Assembly (NCBI RefSeq): GCF_030813055.1
Contig: NZ_JAUSTW010000010.1
Coordinates: 61,102 to 125,101 of the forward strand
Direction of reading: 5' to 3'
Source: Neobacillus ginsengisoli
Lineage (GTDB): Bacteria; Bacillota; Bacilli; Bacillales_B; DSM-18226
Length of the DNA stretch: 64,000 nucleotides
A program made the translations under genes and the position numbers. Below, piece after piece: positions 8,927-16,425 of this stretch. Within the stretch, counting starts at the first letter, position 1; each line of letters starts with the position of its first letter. The notes beneath the pieces are model-generated. The model searched no databases and was not told where the DNA came from. It worked only from the letters and a program-made list of their open reading frames with translations.

Positions 8927-9075
8927 TTTCTCCTCCTATAAAGTAAGACCCCGGAAGGAGACAATCATCTCCAAGCTCGTCTGGTTAAATATGAAAAGAC
9001 CGCGAAGCTTTCTAAAAGAAGCGCTTTGCAGCCTTAGTGTCCCTTTTTTCTATTTGATTTATTTAGGTGCTGGAT

Positions 9076-10323
9076 TTACACAAGAACAGAATTTTTTTCT
9101 TCTACTAATGCTAATAGACGTTCTTTGATTTCTTCTGTATTGACATATTTTTGTGAAACACCCGTTCGTATCGCAGCTTTAGCTACTGCTGCTGCTACAT
9201 GAGCTGCAACTCTAGGGTCAAATGGATCTGGAATAACATAATTAGTATGAAGCTCATCATCTGAAATTAAACCAGCAATGGCATGAACAGCAGCAAGTTT
9301 CATTTCCTCATTGATTTCTTTCGCATGAACATCCAAAGCGCCACGAAAAATACCAGGGAATGCAAGTACGTTATTGACTTGATTAGGAAAATCTGAACGC
9401 CCTGTACCCACTACTAGTGCTCCGGCTTTCGTTGCTTCTTCCGGCATAATCTCCGGTACAGGATTGGCCATAGCAAAGATAATTGGATCAAAATTCATGG
9501 AACGAACCATTTCTTCTGTAACGGCACCCGCTGCAGATACCCCGACAAATACATCAGCTCCTACAAGAGCATCTTCTAACGTTCCCTTTTTTTGTTCTTT
9601 ATTTGTAATCCGAGCCATTTCCTCTTTGAATCTATTCATTCCAACAGGACGGCCTTCATAAATGATTCCTTTTGTATCACATAAAATGACATCATTTACA
9701 CCCATTTGAAGCAAGAGTTTGACAATCGCCACACCTGCGGCACCGGCACCGTTTGCCACGACGCGAATATCTTCAATTTTTTTGTTCGCCAGTTTAAGTG
9801 CGTTGATTAAACCTGCTGCAGTCACAATAGCTGTACCGTGTTGGTCATCATGGAAAATCGGGATATCACAAGCTTTTCGTAAACGATCTTCGATTTCAAA
9901 GCATTGAGGAGCTGCGATATCTTCTAAATTCACTCCTCCAAAGGTTGGTTCTAATAACTTTACAACCTCCACGATTTTTTCCGGGTCAGTTGTACCTAAA
10001 CAAATTGGGAATGCATCTACATCTGCGAAAGATTTAAATAACACTGCTTTTCCTTCCATAACTGGCATGGCAGCACTCGGGCCGATATTTCCAAGACCAA
10101 GTACAGCCGTTCCGTTTGAAACAACGGCAACGAGATTCCCCTTCATGGTGTAATCATATACTTTACTTTCGTCCTCGAAAATGTCCAAGCAAGGTTCAGC
10201 TACACCTGGAGAATACGCAAGGCTTAAATCCTTTCCATTTTGTACTGGAACCTTAGAATAGACACCAAGCTTCCCTTGATATTTTTTATGCATCTTTAAT
10301 GCTTCATCCCGTAAAGTTGACAT
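9076..10323 (-). CDS. NAD(P)-dependent malic enzyme, first copy
   Basis: Malate to pyruvate plus CO2, 415 aa in the short bacterial form. Motifs are DLSLAYSPGVAEPC from about residue 32, EPTFGGVNLEDI, IFHDDQHGTAIV and the dinucleotide site NGAGAAGVAIVKLLL. The reading frame extends to 10356, but GGAGGA stands seven bases before the ATG at 10323 and the family aligns from there. It is the first gene of the cluster malic enzyme-kinase-regulator-malic enzyme, all on the minus strand. It resembles YtsJ-type enzymes, but the cofactor is not decided. A cre-like site lies 46 bases upstream. Confidence 0.92.
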   Translation of the reverse strand: MSTLRDEALKMHKKYQGKLGVYSKVPVQNGKDLSLAYSPGVAEPCLDIFEDESKVYDYTMKGNLVAVVSNGTAVLGLGNIGPSAAMPVMEGKAVLFKSFADVDAFPICLGTTDPEKIVEVVKLLEPTFGGVNLEDIAAPQCFEIEDRLRKACDIPIFHDDQHGTAIVTAAGLINALKLANKKIEDIRVVANGAGAAGVAIVKLLLQMGVNDVILCDTKGIIYEGRPVGMNRFKEEMARITNKEQKKGTLEDALVGADVFVGVSAAGAVTEEMVRSMNFDPIIFAMANPVPEIMPEEATKAGALVVGTGRSDFPNQVNNVLAFPGIFRGALDVHAKEINEEMKLAAVHAIAGLISDDELHTNYVIPDPFDPRVAAHVAAAVAKAAIRTGVSQKYVNTEEIKERLLALVEEKNSVLV

Positions 10324-10368
10324 ACAGAATTCCTCCTCTTTGTTTGGTTTTTTCATTTAATCCAACTC

Positions 10369-10382
10369 CGTAAGCGTTTGCA
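10369..10382 (-). promoter_or_regulatory. cre-like site upstream of the first malic enzyme
   Basis: TGCAAACGCTTACG on the minus strand matches the cre consensus at 12 of 14 positions with an intact central CG. It lies just upstream of the malic enzyme ribosome site, so CcpA binding would block initiation or elongation. Confidence 0.4.
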
Positions 10383-10383
10383 C

Positions 10384-10769
10384 TTCTTTCTAAAATTTAT
10401 TTCATTGTACTCCTGCCTTTTTTCTCTCATTTTACTTTCTTCATAGGTTCTAATATAGGTTTTGTAATTTTAATAACTATTTTGTAATTAAAAAAAGTAA
10501 TATTGTAGTGGTTTCGTCTTGCACTGTGGTAACGAAGATGCAGTTTGAGGGAACCTGTCGAAGGTAATAAAACATTGGAATTATTAGAATAGCAATAATC
10601 ACTTGGCACGTCCTTTATATTTATTTCATTTGCCAATTTCCGACCTGAATTCTTCAAAAAAAATCCTAATCAAACGTTTGATTAAATATGCCTCAATCCC
10701 TTTAAAATAAAGACATTGTTCCTTCCAACATGAAAAAACAATGTCGAATCCCGGGATTTTCTTTTTCTA
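10384..10769. other. intergenic region of about 390 bp with one repeat copy
   Basis: AT-rich stretch between the malic enzyme start and the end of the alkylation-repair operon. It should hold the malic enzyme promoter on the minus strand. Its right part holds one copy of the 81-bp element (10667-10747), within which ACATTGTT pairs with AACAATGT as a local hairpin. I see no convincing gene; the 76-codon frame at 10427-10657 has no supporting features. Confidence 0.5.
10667..10747 (+). repeat. 80-bp palindrome-headed repeat, copy A
   Basis: Begins with the perfect 18-bp palindrome TAATCAAACGTTTGATTA and ends 57 bases later in TGTCGA, after an A-rich run. It has the same orientation as the three copies at 14571-14932. 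Between the fixed ends only TTTAAAATAAAG and the A-run are partly conserved. Confidence 0.75.
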
Positions 10770-11588
10770 TTATGGCTCGAAACCCTCCTGACTCAAAAAA
10801 AGCTGATCTGCAGGAAAAACTTGTTTGAGTCTATCAAAAACAATCCGATACGCAGAAGGTTCATACCATTCTTCCAACCCAAATCTTTCATACAACGGTT
10901 TAATGGCTAACTTCCTTGTCCGTTTACCGCCGCTGCCGTCTCCCATATAATAATCATCTACACAGACACGACTGACCAATGACCTTAGTTTTTCCGGAAA
11001 GGCCTCACTACTAGGTAAAACCGGTGCAATCGTTGCCTGAGTCGGTACCCCTGCATCCCTTAACAACTGAAGTGTCTTTAACCTGGCGTTAATCGGCGGG
11101 GCATCCGGCGTAAAATGTTTTCTTATCTCTTCTAAGTCGGTTTCTACAGTCATGCTAACTCGAACTCTATCCTTTAAGAGAATCAATAAGTCAATATCTC
11201 TACGGACTAGCGGACTCCTCGTCTGTACAAATAAAAAATCAGGCGGATCCTCCACCATCACCTCCAGTAAAGATCGCGTCACCATCTCCTTGTGTTCGAT
11301 CGGTTGATACGGATCTGTACTGGAGGACATAAAAATGGTTACCTTCCCTTTTGCCTTAGCTTTCTGAAGTTCCTTACGCAATAAAGCGGCTGCTTCCAGC
11401 TTGATGTCAACCCAGGTCCCCCATTCACCCTTACGGAACAGCGAAACCGGCATTTGGCGGACATAGCAATATGAACAGCCAAAAGAACAGCCCGTATAGG
11501 GATTCAAGGAATGTGTGTAACCACAAAGATAACCGCTTCCTTTATTTAACAATGTCTTTGGAGTTTTGAAGATAAACTCATTTTTCAT
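10770..11588 (-). CDS. SPL-family radical SAM protein
   Basis: Radical SAM enzyme of 272 aa, related to spore photoproduct lyase and the Rv2578c-like group (COG1533). The iron-sulfur cysteines C34, C38 and C41 lie in TGCSFGCSYCY, a CxxxCxxC pattern. GKVTIFMSSSTDPYQPIE and VRVSMTVETD are typical core strands. The substrate of this subgroup is not known. Spore photoproduct lyase proper is longer. The gene is last in a four-gene operon with adaA, adaB and a 2OG-Fe(II) oxygenase, 26 bases behind the latter, which suggests a role in DNA or RNA damage repair (inference). Confidence 0.82.
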   Translation of the reverse strand: MKNEFIFKTPKTLLNKGSGYLCGYTHSLNPYTGCSFGCSYCYVRQMPVSLFRKGEWGTWVDIKLEAAALLRKELQKAKAKGKVTIFMSSSTDPYQPIEHKEMVTRSLLEVMVEDPPDFLFVQTRSPLVRRDIDLLILLKDRVRVSMTVETDLEEIRKHFTPDAPPINARLKTLQLLRDAGVPTQATIAPVLPSSEAFPEKLRSLVSRVCVDDYYMGDGSGGKRTRKLAIKPLYERFGLEEWYEPSAYRIVFDRLKQVFPADQLFLSQEGFEP

Positions 11589-11614
11589 CCTGAATCCCCT
11601 TTTTTAGATCCGAT

Positions 11615-12328
11615 TCACTTAGCATCATGAAAAATGATTCCCAATGTATATCTCGTTCCTGACGTAACCGTGCTAACTCCATGTCTAAGCGTTGTTCGAT
11701 AATATCCGCGTGTTCCTTTTACAGGTCTATTATTCGTCGGAAAAATCAGTCCCGCACCTTGTTCCAACGTAATCACATGACCCCTGCTTTGCGCCCTTGG
11801 CCGCTGCTCCACCAACAGGAACTCTCCGCCTGTATAATCCAGTTCTTTTTGATTTAAGGAGAAAACCACCTGAAATGGAAAGAACACATCGCCATACAAA
11901 TCCTGATGCAAACAGTTGTATCCACCCATTTCATATTTTAAGATCAAGGGTGTTGAGCGGAGCTGTTCCTGCCGGTGACACTGTTTAATAAATTCCGGAA
12001 GCGTAGCCGGATAGTCGGCAACATGCCCCAGCTGTTCCTGCCAGCGATTCGCCGTTTTAGCCAATTCCGGATAAAAACCTTCACGAAGTTGCAGTAGCAA
12101 TTCCGGGAGAGGTGCTTGGTAATATTTATACTCACCTTCACCGAACCGATAACGGGCCATATTAATCGTACTCCGAAAATAGGATGCTTGCTCGTACGTT
12201 TTCATGATTTCATGGCATTGGTCCATGTCCAATAATACCGGAATCTTTGCGTACCCCTGCTCATCCAATATCTGTTGCAATGTCGGCCAGTCTAAGGATG
12301 TAATTCGGTCTTTCATACTCTTAGACAT
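11615..12328 (-). CDS. 2OG-Fe(II) oxygenase linked to ada genes
   Basis: Non-haem iron dioxygenase of 237 aa. The iron ligands are visible as H141 and D143 (CLHQDLYGD) and H216 (TTLRHGVS), and the 2-oxoglutarate-binding arginine as R226 (GTRYTLGIIF). It belongs to the prolyl-4-hydroxylase-like COG3826 group, which often sits beside or fused to Ada proteins. It is not a close AlkB homologue by eye. Oxidative dealkylation of nucleic acid is a reasonable guess, not shown. The start at 12328 overlaps the adaB stop codon (ATGTCTAA). Confidence 0.8.
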   Translation of the reverse strand: MSKSMKDRITSLDWPTLQQILDEQGYAKIPVLLDMDQCHEIMKTYEQASYFRSTINMARYRFGEGEYKYYQAPLPELLLQLREGFYPELAKTANRWQEQLGHVADYPATLPEFIKQCHRQEQLRSTPLILKYEMGGYNCLHQDLYGDVFFPFQVVFSLNQKELDYTGGEFLLVEQRPRAQSRGHVITLEQGAGLIFPTNNRPVKGTRGYYRTTLRHGVSTVTSGTRYTLGIIFHDAK

Positions 12329-12869
12329 GCAGCGCGCCCCCATTAACCTGCGAACCTTCCCATTCCAGCTTTAGGAGTTGGGTTTTCATCTCTAAACCGC
12401 CTCGATAGCCGGTAAGCTTTCCGCTTTTTCCAATCACCCTGTGGCACGGAACGGTAATTAAGATTGGATTGGCACCTATCGCTGCCCCAACAGCACGAAC
12501 CGCTGCCGGTTTTTGTATATGGTTTGCAATATCCGAATAGGACTTGGTCTGTCCATAAGGTATTTCACAGAGCGCATTCCATACTGCAAGCTGAAACGGT
12601 GTACCTTTATAATCAATTGGTTTAGTAAAGCACTTTCGCTTTCCTTGTAAATATTCGATAAGTTCGGTCAAATACGGCTGCAATTTTCCATCATCAGGAA
12701 CTACAGGGCTACCGGGAAAATGTTTGTTTGCCCAATCTGATAATTCCACAAAAGTCTGATTCTGAGAGCCTATGAAACAAAGTCCTTTTAATGTTGCAGC
12801 TAGATAAAGGTTCCAGCCGTCATGTACCAACAAAGTCCAATAAATCATTGGTTTAGTCTTGACTTCCAC
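12321..12869 (-). CDS. adaB: methylated-DNA-protein-cysteine methyltransferase
   Basis: Suicide repair enzyme that moves the methyl group from O6-methylguanine to its own cysteine. The active site PCHRVIGKSG has C142 as acceptor; the helix-turn-helix region with VRAVGAAIGANP precedes it. The length of 182 aa is usual for Ogt/AdaB. It starts with GTG behind GGAGGTGA and overlaps the end of adaA by 17 bases, so both are translated in tandem. The gene order adaA-adaB matches B. subtilis. Confidence 0.93.
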   Translation of the reverse strand: MEVKTKPMIYWTLLVHDGWNLYLAATLKGLCFIGSQNQTFVELSDWANKHFPGSPVVPDDGKLQPYLTELIEYLQGKRKCFTKPIDYKGTPFQLAVWNALCEIPYGQTKSYSDIANHIQKPAAVRAVGAAIGANPILITVPCHRVIGKSGKLTGYRGGLEMKTQLLKLEWEGSQVNGGALHV

Positions 12870-13476
12870 TGTTTTTCACCTCCGAAGTATTGTTACCGAA
12901 ATTTAATAGCCGATATTCTGTAGGTGTATACCCCGTTTTCTTTTTGAACAATGTAATAAAATAAGCGGTATTGGGCATTCCCACAGCATGAGCAATATCA
13001 GCTATTGCAGTATGCGAATAGATCAAGTACTCGATAGCCTTGTTTATTCTCGTTTGCTGTATATATTCAACGGGTGTTACCCCTTTAATTCTTTTAAAAG
13101 TACGGTGTAAATGATACGGACTGCCATGGCAGATTTCAGAAAGGGTTTCCAGTGACAGCTTTTCAATATAATTCTTGTCAATGTACTCGGTAATCTGAGT
13201 CACCCAATCATCATCCGGAAGCCGCTCTCCTGTCGGTTTGCACCGTTTACACGGCCGAAAATTTGCGCTCAGTGCCTGATGTGCATTTTGAAAAATGAGG
13301 ACATTCTCCTTTTTGGGGACTCTTGATTTACACGAAGGCCTGCAAAATATCCCTGTGGTCTTTACAGCATAGAAAAATTGATCATTATAATTTTCATCAT
13401 TGTGAATAATTGCTTGCCATTTTTCATCTGTCATGCCGCTTTCTACATTGGCTTGATTCGCATCCTTGTTCTCCAT
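12853..13476 (-). CDS. adaA: methylphosphotriester methyltransferase and transcription activator AdaA
   Basis: Repairs methylphosphotriesters and, once methylated, activates the ada genes. The N-terminal Ada zinc domain has C45, C49, C76 and C79 (FCRPSC and RPCKRC); C45 is the expected methyl acceptor. An AraC-type double HTH follows at about residues 95-195. The start at 13476 is chosen because GAGGTGA lies five bases upstream; the frame runs back to 13671 but that part overlaps the divergent alkA start. The resulting 207 aa agrees with B. subtilis AdaA (about 211). Confidence 0.92.
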   Translation of the reverse strand: MENKDANQANVESGMTDEKWQAIIHNDENYNDQFFYAVKTTGIFCRPSCKSRVPKKENVLIFQNAHQALSANFRPCKRCKPTGERLPDDDWVTQITEYIDKNYIEKLSLETLSEICHGSPYHLHRTFKRIKGVTPVEYIQQTRINKAIEYLIYSHTAIADIAHAVGMPNTAYFITLFKKKTGYTPTEYRLLNFGNNTSEVKNSGSQD

Positions 13477-13618
13477 TTCTATCACCTCTGCCACTATTAT
13501 ACCCCCGATATAACTAGTATTTAGCGTTTCACCAATGTAAAAGCAAGATATTGAAATTATTAGTGTCCTGTATATGGTATAAATTAAACTATGAAATAGA
13601 TTCAAACGGAGGATTATA
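13477..13618. promoter_or_regulatory. divergent adaA / alkA promoter region
   Basis: The 142-bp gap carries a TATAAT at 13496-13501 on the minus strand, close to the adaA ribosome site and without a good -35 box, as expected for an activator-dependent promoter. On the plus strand TATAAA at 13578-13583 precedes alkA. Binding of methylated AdaA here is inferred from the family. Confidence 0.5.
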
Positions 13619-14530
13619 ATGCAAAAAGAAAACAATAATGAACTAAAAATATTTGTTCCTAAAGAATTCAATTTTAATGAAAATCTGAAATACTTATCAA
13701 GAGCTCCGAATGAATGCTTGTTCCATATTAAAAATCAGCGGCTATACAAAGCGTTACCGATAGAAGAAGAAACACTCCTTATTGAAATAAGTGCTGATCA
13801 TGAAAACGTTATGACTATCCGTTTTATAGGCGATACAACTCCATCATGTGAACGAATACGTGATGCCGTAGTCCGCTATGTAAGAGATTGGTTTGATTTA
13901 GATAGAGATCTGCTTCCGTTTTATGAAATGGCTAAAACAGATGTACTGTTAAATGGTGCTGTCGGTTCGTTCTATGGGTTGCGCTTAATGGGGATTCCTG
14001 ACCTTTTCGAGGCAATTTGTTGGGGGATCATCGGACAACAAATCAATCTTACTTTTGCTTATACATTGAAAAGACGCCTTGTAGAATCCTTTGGACGACG
14101 AATTGAGTATGATGGAGACGACTTTTGGATCTTCCCTACACCAAATGATATTGCAGCATTAGCAGTGGAAGATCTGGCCGGATTACGAATGACTGTAAAA
14201 AAATGTGAGTATCTTATTGATGTAGCCCAACTAATCGTTGAAGGAAAACTAACAAAAATGCAATTGCTAAACGCCGGGAATGTAAAAAATGCAGAAAAAA
14301 TGCTAATTAAAATTCGCGGTATTGGGCCATGGACAGCCAATTATGTTTTAATGCGTTGTTTAAGATATCTTTCCGCTTTCCCGATTGATGATGTTGGTCT
14401 TCACAATGCGCTTAAGCATCTAATGGGGACAGAAAATAAACCAACGAAAGAAGAAATAGGACGATTGGCTGCAAACTGGACCGGCTGGGAATCCTATGCC
14501 ACTTTTTATTTATGGAGATTCCTTTATTAA
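13619..14530 (+). CDS. alkA: DNA-3-methyladenine glycosylase (AlkA type)
   Basis: Base-excision enzyme that removes 3-methyladenine and other alkylated bases. The helix-hairpin-helix IRGIGPWTANYV is at about residues 232-243, and the catalytic aspartate is probably D258 in FPIDDVGL. The N-terminal third has the AlkA_N-like fold region. The length of 303 aa fits AlkA of Bacilli. GGAGG stands seven bases before the ATG. It is divergent from the adaA operon, as in B. subtilis where alkA also faces adaA, so common AdaA control is likely. Confidence 0.92.
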   Translation: MQKENNNELKIFVPKEFNFNENLKYLSRAPNECLFHIKNQRLYKALPIEEETLLIEISADHENVMTIRFIGDTTPSCERIRDAVVRYVRDWFDLDRDLLPFYEMAKTDVLLNGAVGSFYGLRLMGIPDLFEAICWGIIGQQINLTFAYTLKRRLVESFGRRIEYDGDDFWIFPTPNDIAALAVEDLAGLRMTVKKCEYLIDVAQLIVEGKLTKMQLLNAGNVKNAEKMLIKIRGIGPWTANYVLMRCLRYLSAFPIDDVGLHNALKHLMGTENKPTKEEIGRLAANWTGWESYATFYLWRFLY

Positions 14531-14570
14531 CTGTGTCCATTCTTCGACAAGCTTCAACTTAAGGCATTAC

Positions 14571-14650
14571 TAATCAAACGTTTGATTAAATATGGCATGA
14601 ACCATTTAAAATATGGTTTTTACTTTCTAAATACAAAAAATTTTTGTCGA
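14571..14650 (+). repeat. 80-bp palindrome-headed repeat, copy B
   Basis: TAATCAAACGTTTGATTA at 14571-14588, then 56 bases containing ATTTAAAATA and an A-run, ending in TGTCGA at 14645-14650. Same orientation as copy A. Confidence 0.75.
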
Positions 14651-14670
14651 TTATTTTCAGTATAAAAAAC

Positions 14671-14750
14671 TAATCAAACGTTTGATTAAATCCCCTTTAA
14701 TCCTTATAAATAAAGATTTTATACCTCAAAAGTTGTAAAAATAGAGTCGA
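14671..14750 (+). repeat. 80-bp palindrome-headed repeat, copy C
   Basis: TAATCAAACGTTTGATTA at 14671-14688, then 56 bases containing AAATAAAG and TTGTAAAAA, ending in AGTCGA. It begins exactly 100 bp after copy B. Confidence 0.75.
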
Positions 14751-14851
14751 TTTCTAATACGATTTCATCAATTAGACCGCAATTCTAATCGAAAAATGAA
14801 TGATTTCCTAAAATCCTACATCTTTTGACAGGAATTCCTCTCTTTCGATTC

Positions 14852-14932
14852 TAGTCAAACGTTTGATTGAATCAACCACAAACCCGACTAAGTAAAAGGT
14901 TTTTTCCCGGGAAATTGCAAAAAGAATGTCGA
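14852..14932 (+). repeat. 80-bp palindrome-headed repeat, copy D
   Basis: Variant head TAGTCAAACGTTTGATTG (two changes at the ends), then 57 bases with TTGCAAAAAGAATGTCGA at the end. A degenerate further copy may lie at 14771-14848 (ATTAGA / TCTAAT head, TTTCGA end). Confidence 0.7.
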
Positions 14933-14944
14933 TCGTGTTATCGA

Positions 14945-14979
14945 CAAAAAACTAGCCAGCAGAAAAGTTTCTGCCGGCC
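14945..14979 (-). terminator. terminator of gatCAB
   Basis: GCCGGCAGAA / TTCTGCTGGC stem with one mismatch and a four-base loop, followed by TAGTTTTTTG on the minus strand, just after the gatB stop. Confidence 0.85.
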
Positions 14980-14985
14980 ATTTCT

Positions 14986-16413
14986 TTAACGCTTATTTAA
15001 TTCCTGTTGTAATAATTGATTGACCAATTGTGGATTTGCTTGCCCTTTTGTTGCCTTCATAAGTTGTCCAACAAGGAAGCCGACAGCTTTATTTTTTCCA
15101 TTCTTGAAATCTTCAATCGATTGCGGATTGGCATCAAGAACCTCTGAAATAATTTTCAGAAGTGTTCCTTCATCGGAGATTTGCACAAGCCCTTTGTCCT
15201 TCACAATTTGCTCAGCATCGCCGCCATTTTCGATCAACTCTTTGAAAACTGTCTTCGCGATCTTTGATGAAATCGTTCCGTTTTCAATGAGTTTAATCAT
15301 ACTTGCTAAACCGGACGGTGTTAGTGCAATCTGATCGAGTTCCTTTGATTCTGAATTCAAATATCCTGAAACATCACCCATAATCCAGTTGGATGCCATC
15401 TTCGCATCGGCACCGGCATGAACAGTCGCTTCAAAGAAATCAGCCATTTCTTTTGTGACTGTAAGCACCTTTGCATCATAAACAGGTAACCCAAGCTCTT
15501 CTACATAACGCTTTTGACGCTGGTCAGGCAGTTCAGGGATTTCGGCACGAATCCTTGCTTTCCAATCCTCGTCGATGTATAAATCGAGTAAGTCCGGTTC
15601 CGGGAAGTATCGATAATCATCGGAGCCTTCTTTTACACGCATAAGCAGGGTTGCCCCAGTAGACTCATCAAATCGGCGTGTCTCCTGGTCGATTTTTCCA
15701 CCTGATGACACAACCTCTCTTTGACGCTTTTCTTCATATTCAAGACCTTTACGGACAAAATTAAACGAGTTTAAGTTCTTCAACTCGGTTTTTGTCCCGA
15801 ACTCTTCTTGTCCCACAGGCCGGATCGAAATATTGGCATCACACCGGAGTGATCCTTCTTCCATTTTACAATCGGATACGCCTGTATATTGAATAATCGA
15901 TTTTAATTTCTCAAGATAAGCATAGGCTTCATCAGGCGTACGAATATCCGGCTCGGAAACGATCTCTACAAGCGGAGTACCCTGGCGATTGTAATCACAT
16001 AAAGAATACCCTTTCTCGTGATTCAGCTTTCCAGCATCTTCCTCAAGATGAATTCTTGTAATTCCAATCCGCTTTGTATAGCCGTTTACCTCGATTTCAA
16101 TCCAGCCATGCTCCCCAACCGGCTTATCAAATTGCGATATTTGATAGGCCTTCGGGTTATCCGGATAAAAATAGTTCTTCCGATCAAATTTAGTGTGGGT
16201 TGCAACTTCACAATTCAAAGCCATTGCGGCTTTCATCCCGAATTCTACAGCCTTTTTATTGATGACCGGCAACACCCCGGGGTAACCCAGGTCGATGACA
16301 GATGTATTTGTATTCGGTTCGGCCCCAAAGTGGTTTGGGCTCGCAGAAAAGATTTTTGATTCTGTTTTTAACTCTACATGGACCTCAAGTCCAATTACTG
16401 TTTCAAATTCCAA
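14986..16413 (-). CDS. gatB: Asp-tRNA(Asn)/Glu-tRNA(Gln) amidotransferase subunit B
   Basis: Tail-binding and kinase subunit of the GatCAB complex, which turns misacylated Glu-tRNA(Gln) into Gln-tRNA(Gln). The N-terminus [21 protein letters not shown], the core [10 protein letters not shown] and the C-terminal helical YqeY-like tail are all present in 475 aa. The start is TTG at 16413, decided by GGGGGTG six bases upstream. It is 12 bases downstream of gatA. Confidence 0.97.
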   Translation of the reverse strand: MEFETVIGLEVHVELKTESKIFSASPNHFGAEPNTNTSVIDLGYPGVLPVINKKAVEFGMKAAMALNCEVATHTKFDRKNYFYPDNPKAYQISQFDKPVGEHGWIEIEVNGYTKRIGITRIHLEEDAGKLNHEKGYSLCDYNRQGTPLVEIVSEPDIRTPDEAYAYLEKLKSIIQYTGVSDCKMEEGSLRCDANISIRPVGQEEFGTKTELKNLNSFNFVRKGLEYEEKRQREVVSSGGKIDQETRRFDESTGATLLMRVKEGSDDYRYFPEPDLLDLYIDEDWKARIRAEIPELPDQRQKRYVEELGLPVYDAKVLTVTKEMADFFEATVHAGADAKMASNWIMGDVSGYLNSESKELDQIALTPSGLASMIKLIENGTISSKIAKTVFKELIENGGDAEQIVKDKGLVQISDEGTLLKIISEVLDANPQSIEDFKNGKNKAVGFLVGQLMKATKGQANPQLVNQLLQQELNKR

Positions 16414-16425
16414 AGTCTACACCCC

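Larger units (their letters stand above)
14531..14985. other. gene-free region between convergent alkA and gatB
   Basis: 455 bp without a supportable gene. It holds repeat copies B, C and D and the gatB terminator. Both neighbours end here, so no promoter is required, and the repeats are not explained by regulation of the flanking genes. Confidence 0.7.

Noticed and set aside
9018..9033. cre-like AAAGCGCTT upstream of the malK-type kinase gene
   Set aside because: Only 11 of 14 consensus positions and wrong bases at the TG and CA ends.
10427..10657. 76-codon minus-strand reading frame between the malic enzyme gene and the repair operon
   Set aside because: No ribosome site, biased and low-complexity residues, no family resemblance, AT-rich intergenic composition.
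10667..10684. Operator of a LacI- or TetR-type regulator at the palindrome
   Set aside because: Three of four copies lie between convergent genes, no such regulator is in the window, and conservation extends over 80 bp; not excluded, but not the simplest reading.
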